Below, one piece after another: positions 61,601 through 64,000 of a DNA stretch of 64,000 nt. The DNA comes from Buxus sempervirens (Eukaryota; Streptophyta; Magnoliopsida; Buxales; Buxaceae): positions 3,668,001 through 3,732,000 of the forward strand of contig OX387182.1 in the NCBI GenBank assembly GCA_947561395.2. Direction: 5' to 3'. The notes below the pieces were generated by a model. That model saw nothing but the letters and a program-made list of their open reading frames with translations. It ran no database searches and was not told where the DNA came from. Each line of letters begins with the position of its first letter. Position 1 is the first letter of the stretch. Position numbers and translations under genes: made by a program.

Positions 61601-62917
61601 TTGTAAAAAATTCTTTGATTGTATCAGGAAGTGTGCCCTCCCACTACTCAGAGGAAACTGCTGAGAAAAACCTCAGGGCTTTGGCATCTTGTTCTGTTGA
61701 TCTGCTTCAAGCTCTTGCTGATGTATTCTTCACTTCTCCTCCCGAGAGGAGGTCATATTTAAAGGTCCACCATCAACCACTCATTCTTTTAGTATATGGT
61801 TTAAATGATCATTGCAGGAATACTGTACTCCGCGATTAAGTTTGAAGTCCTGCTAAGTTATTTCTCTCTTTTGGTTTTCCTTGTTCTTGCTGTTATTGAT
61901 GCCTCTAAAGTGTACAATGTTGAGATGGTAAGCTATATAATGAGTGCATTGCTAAAATGTATTCACTTTTAATTGGGAAATCAATATTGGCTTTTCCAGT
62001 AGACTTATTCAATGCCCCTAAAAGTTTAGTTTTGAATTTAATTATCATTAAAATTTTTGCACCATCAGAAAAAGGAAAATTTCGATGGAAATTTCTCATG
62101 ATTCCTGTAACATATTCTACGGGAAAGTTTCAAGCTAAAGGCAGTCTTAGTGTAATGTAAATTTCAAATTGCCTTTGAAAGGGATGGTTCAGAGGAATGT
62201 ATGCTAAATTTATTTAACATTTAAAACAATGCTAATATGGCTTCAGACATTTTATATTTTATTTTCTCATGTTCAAATTCTGGTCTTGTATACTTTACTG
62301 TTCTTTCATATAATTTAAGTTATTTAACCATGTCTGCTTTGAATATGCCTTCCCCCCTTTTTTGTCCGTTCTTTTTGTTTTAGAAGGGCTCTGTATTATT
62401 TAGCAAGAGTTCTGTTACTCTTGTTAACAGTGATCATGCATTATGTTAGATTGAATTGTGACATTTACTTCTAGTCAACAAATAGTCATTATTAATTTCC
62501 TTTTCCTTCCATCCAGTTGAAGGAAAGGCAATGTTGATTTCCTGACATTGAGACTGGTTCAAGGACTAGGGTTTCATCATATTACCAGTTGGTGTAAATC
62601 CAGATAATGTCGGTACTTTGTGTATTCCCCCCACCGCACACATCCCCCACGCCCTTTTAAATCTCTATGGGACTTGGAATGGACTAAAGCTGAAATGGTA
62701 TATAATTGAGGGTTGCTTTACCTTATCAGGATGCTATTGGATGCCTTGCATCAATCTCTAAGGCTTCAAATGTGGAAAGGATCTTTGTGTTGTCATTGGA
62801 CAAGTATCAGATCACAAATAGTATAAGTCAAACTAATAAGCCAGAGGAGCATAGCTGCACATCTGTCAATGAAGCACAACGAGATGCAACATTTGAGGGA
62901 GATAATGGTTCAGAAAG
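37947..62917 (+). CDS. RRP12: RRP12-like ribosome biogenesis protein, N-terminal eight exons
   Basis: Exons: 37947-38489, 41118-41655, 41977-42228, 47590-47681, 53683-53893, 61158-61339, 61522-61764, 62730-62917. Every junction is GT-AG and all phases agree (0,1,1,0,1,0,0,2), giving about 750 residues without a stop; the gene continues beyond the window. Recognisable segments are [20 protein letters not shown] near the N-terminus, [16 protein letters not shown], and [14 protein letters not shown] followed by [17 protein letters not shown]. These match plant RRP12-like proteins (helical HEAT-type repeats, NUC173 region). In yeast Rrp12 acts in rRNA processing and nuclear export of both subunits. 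ATG 37947 was chosen because its Kozak context and the charged N-terminus fit; in-frame sequence upstream lacks another ATG. Introns 3, 4 and 5 are 5.4, 6.0 and 7.3 kb. Confidence 0.9.
38490..41117 (+). other. RRP12 intron 1
   Basis: 2.6 kb, AT-rich, with a T run at about 38620. I see no transposon protein or other gene. Confidence 0.6.
42835..43560. repeat. GGTTCGG/AACCAAACC-rich repeat with a TA microsatellite, in intron 3
   Basis: Word composition resembles 9340-9935. Both ends are rich in GGTTTGG or AACCGAACC. A perfect TA run occupies about 43284-43329. Confidence 0.5.
44400..46200 (-). mobile_element. degenerate RTE-type LINE ORF2 in intron 3
   Basis: Minus-strand frames in order: [18 protein letters not shown] (46189-45920), [19 protein letters not shown] and [17 protein letters not shown] (45566-45285), and [20 protein letters not shown] with [11 protein letters not shown] (45260-45075). 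These are reverse-transcriptase blocks of plant RTE elements. The catalytic FADD is FVDD here, and frames are broken. Sequence down to about 44400 continues the C-terminal part. It is not functional. Confidence 0.75.
46201..47589 (+). other. remainder of RRP12 intron 3
   Basis: AT-rich. Two diverged copies of about 110 bp (GTTGATGGATGGCTGGAAGG at 46287 and again at 46397 with changes) form a tandem duplication. Nothing else is recognised. Confidence 0.4.
48450..48800 (+). mobile_element. GA microsatellite and RTE 3' fragment in intron 4
   Basis: 48450-48496 is a GA/GGGA run. From about 48530, degenerate frames read [14 protein letters not shown] and IDWDGGA, the C-terminus and tail of an RTE LINE like the piece at 36290. 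Confidence 0.5.
48801..49680 (+). other. intron 4 sequence between LINE fragments
   Basis: AT-rich with a pyrimidine-rich tract at 49010-49090. No gene or element recognised. Confidence 0.35.
49682..53062 (-). mobile_element. 5'-truncated L1-type LINE in RRP12 intron 4
   Basis: The minus strand carries ORF2 pieces in order: [17 protein letters not shown] (about 53050), a linker domain (52583-52245, [15 protein letters not shown]), reverse transcriptase (52100-51336) with [25 protein letters not shown] and an intact [10 protein letters not shown], then the thumb region (51317-51069), and a zinc-binding C-terminal domain (50399-49911, [10 protein letters not shown]). The poly(A) tail reads as T on the plus strand at 49682-49692. 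The endonuclease is missing and several frameshifts separate the pieces, so it is dead. Its orientation is opposite to RRP12. Confidence 0.9.
54590..58385 (+). mobile_element. L1-type LINE in RRP12 intron 5
   Basis: Plus-strand ORF2 pieces: end of the endonuclease ([22 protein letters not shown] near 54665-54760), [13 protein letters not shown] (55132), linker ([15 protein letters not shown], 55770), reverse transcriptase with [11 protein letters not shown] and [10 protein letters not shown] (56466), thumb ([16 protein letters not shown], 56790), and a zinc-binding region (57660-57780). It ends in an AT-rich tail and ATTAAAAAAG at about 58385. Many stops and shifts are present. It is the same family as the intron 4 LINE, in reverse orientation. 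The first 75 bp (54590-54665) are a CGTTTCGG-type short repeat. Confidence 0.85.
58540..59302 (-). mobile_element. L1-type LINE B, 3' fragment inserted in LINE A
   Basis: T run on the plus strand at 58541-58550 is its poly(A) tail. Minus-strand text includes [27 protein letters not shown] and [15 protein letters not shown], the ORF2 C-terminus. It is flanked by AGTTTTCCAACAA (58527-58539) and AGTCTTCCAACAA (59303-59315). It contains a TG microsatellite at 58579-58621. Confidence 0.85.
59486..60213 (+). mobile_element. L1-type LINE C, 3' fragment inserted in LINE A
   Basis: Plus-strand text includes [20 protein letters not shown] and [19 protein letters not shown] (zinc-binding domain), then a tail ending in A9 at about 60202-60210. 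It is flanked by an 18 bp duplication, AACTTTGTCTTAAAAGGA (59468-59485) and the same with one change (60214-60231). Confidence 0.9.
60586..61157 (+). other. end of RRP12 intron 5
   Basis: AT-rich sequence with a pyrimidine tract before the exon 6 acceptor. Nothing else recognised. Confidence 0.5.
61765..62729 (+). other. RRP12 intron 7
   Basis: 965 bp of AT-rich intron. No element recognised. Confidence 0.6.
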
Positions 62918-63321
62918 GTGATAAGTGAGCTCTCTTTTATTTTCGACTTTCTGAAGGTGATCATTTCACTTCTGCTAATTTTTCCATGCCTCATGTCATT
63001 TTTTATCTAGATCTGTTAAATTTTCTGTATCTAATCATCAAGAAGTTTATTTTCACGTAAAGATTTGGAAACATCTGGATCGTTATGTTGAGAACCCGAA
63101 TTATTTCCTAAATTATTCTACTGTTCTGTTATAATATCTTGGACTTCATGTATACCAAATTGTCCATGTACAGCAAAGTGGTCTTCTGGTCTTTTTGTAC
63201 TGTTTGGGCCTTTCATTTACAACATCATATTAATATAGACGTGATTAAAAATTAAAATCATCTGATAAATTTGGTTAATTTTTATGGTATCATTTGTTTT
63301 ATTTGCTTTGCTACTCAAGGT

Positions 63322-63397
63322 TTATATGCTTCAATCACTGACAAACTTTTATTGCAGATATACATGCTTCAATCACTGACCAAACTTTTATTGCAGA
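63322..63397 (+). repeat. tandem 38 bp duplication carrying a 3' splice-site consensus
   Basis: ATGCTTCAATCACTGAC followed by AAACTTTTATTGCAG occurs twice in succession (near 63325-63357 and 63364-63396). After exon 8 (phase 2), splicing to either copy would soon meet a stop, so neither is likely the normal exon 9 acceptor. Confidence 0.55.
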
Positions 63398-63644
63398 TAA
63401 AACCTTTTTGCCTGTTTTTAGAAGTCACTTGATGTCAGTTTGGCTTAAAATATTGTTCCATATCGTGTGATATGCATGAGATTTGTCTTATATCATGTAT
63501 GTTGGAACGATACAATATCTGGTTTCATTAAGCTAGCATTACCATGTGGTAAAGCTAACGTATCGACTGTATGGAGTGATACCATTGATAAACCACAATG
63601 TATCCACTGTGTAAAAAAAAGAAGACTTGACAAGCAAATATAGA

Positions 63645-63890
63645 AGTGAGGGAGGGAGGGGGAGGCAGAGGGAAGGTAGGGTGAAAAGAAAAAGGCGGTG
63701 GGAGAGATGAGGTGAGAGAGAAAGGGGAGAGGTGAGACAAGGTGAGAAGGGAAAGGGATGAGGGGGTGGAGGCAAGGTTTTAAAACTTGGTACCGGCCTC
63801 ACCCGAGACGGAGTTCGCTTAGCGGATATGGGTGGTATTGGCCGATTCAGGGCTGAATTGGATCGGCTCAACTCTGTTGAAAAAATGACT
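63645..63890 (+). repeat. purine-rich tract and AAGGTTTTAA short element
   Basis: 63645-63770 is G/A-rich (GAGGGAGGG words) and could form a G-quadruplex. From 63774, CAAGGTTTTAAAACTTGG and GGCC/GATCGG words resemble the short element at 37397. Confidence 0.4.
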
Positions 63891-64000
63891 TATTAAGACC
63901 TGGAGCTTCTGTACTTCTTTGTCTATATTAGGTATGCCTTTTTATTTTTCCTTCTAGTCCGTCACACCGGAGTTTCTTGTTCGCCTACATCTGGTATGTC

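Overview
This is nuclear DNA of a flowering plant, probably a woody species with a repeat-rich genome; I cannot name it. The reasons are GT-AG introns up to 7 kb, plant-type L1 and RTE LINEs, a Tat-lineage Ty3/gypsy retrotransposon primed by tRNA-Arg, a plant-type Ulp1 protease gene, and an RRP12-like gene whose introns are full of transposon debris. No prokaryotic features were seen. Layout: (1) 116-3103, minus strand: a spliced gene I do not recognise, partly modelled. (2) 3253-8423, plus strand: an Ulp1-type (C48) cysteine protease gene with an intact His/Asp/Gln/Cys set and a pyrimidine-rich 5' leader. (3) 8690-11627: a LINE fragment, AACCGAACC-like and GACCTTCG-like repeats, then a tandem array of about 147 bp units (10199-11627) that resumes at 34043-35262. 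A sequence at 3253-3400 recurs inverted at about 35425-35573, so regions 2 and 3 may form one large Mutator-like element (Ulp1-carrying, Kaonashi-like) with the array inside it. (4) 11628-34037: a 22.4 kb LTR retrotransposon inserted in the array, with an ACTGT target-site duplication and two nearly identical 2.28 kb LTRs. (5) 35574-37400: RTE debris and CGTTTCG-rich sequence. (6) 37947 to the window end, plus strand: eight exons (about 750 residues) of an RRP12-like gene, with L1 and RTE fragments in its introns, including a three-level nest of LINEs at 58386-60585. The retrotransposon is the most interesting object. Besides gag-protease and pol on the plus strand, it carries two intron-containing genes on the minus strand (25149-26858 and 27353-30070). 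Both resemble plant-mobile-domain proteins and both have clean splice sites with matching reading-frame phases. Introns in antisense genes survive retrotransposition because the copied RNA is the sense strand. The element also carries clusters of a short palindrome, TATCCGG-spacer-CCGGATA, at five places: each LTR upstream of the TATA box, the gag leader, directly upstream of a TATA box of the first antisense gene, and upstream of the probable leader exon of the second. I read this as an element-specific regulatory system, by inference only. This copy is recent by LTR similarity but already broken: three in-frame TAG codons, each possibly from CAG, one single-base frameshift in an antisense exon, and a gag-pro/pol frame change at a run of nine A.
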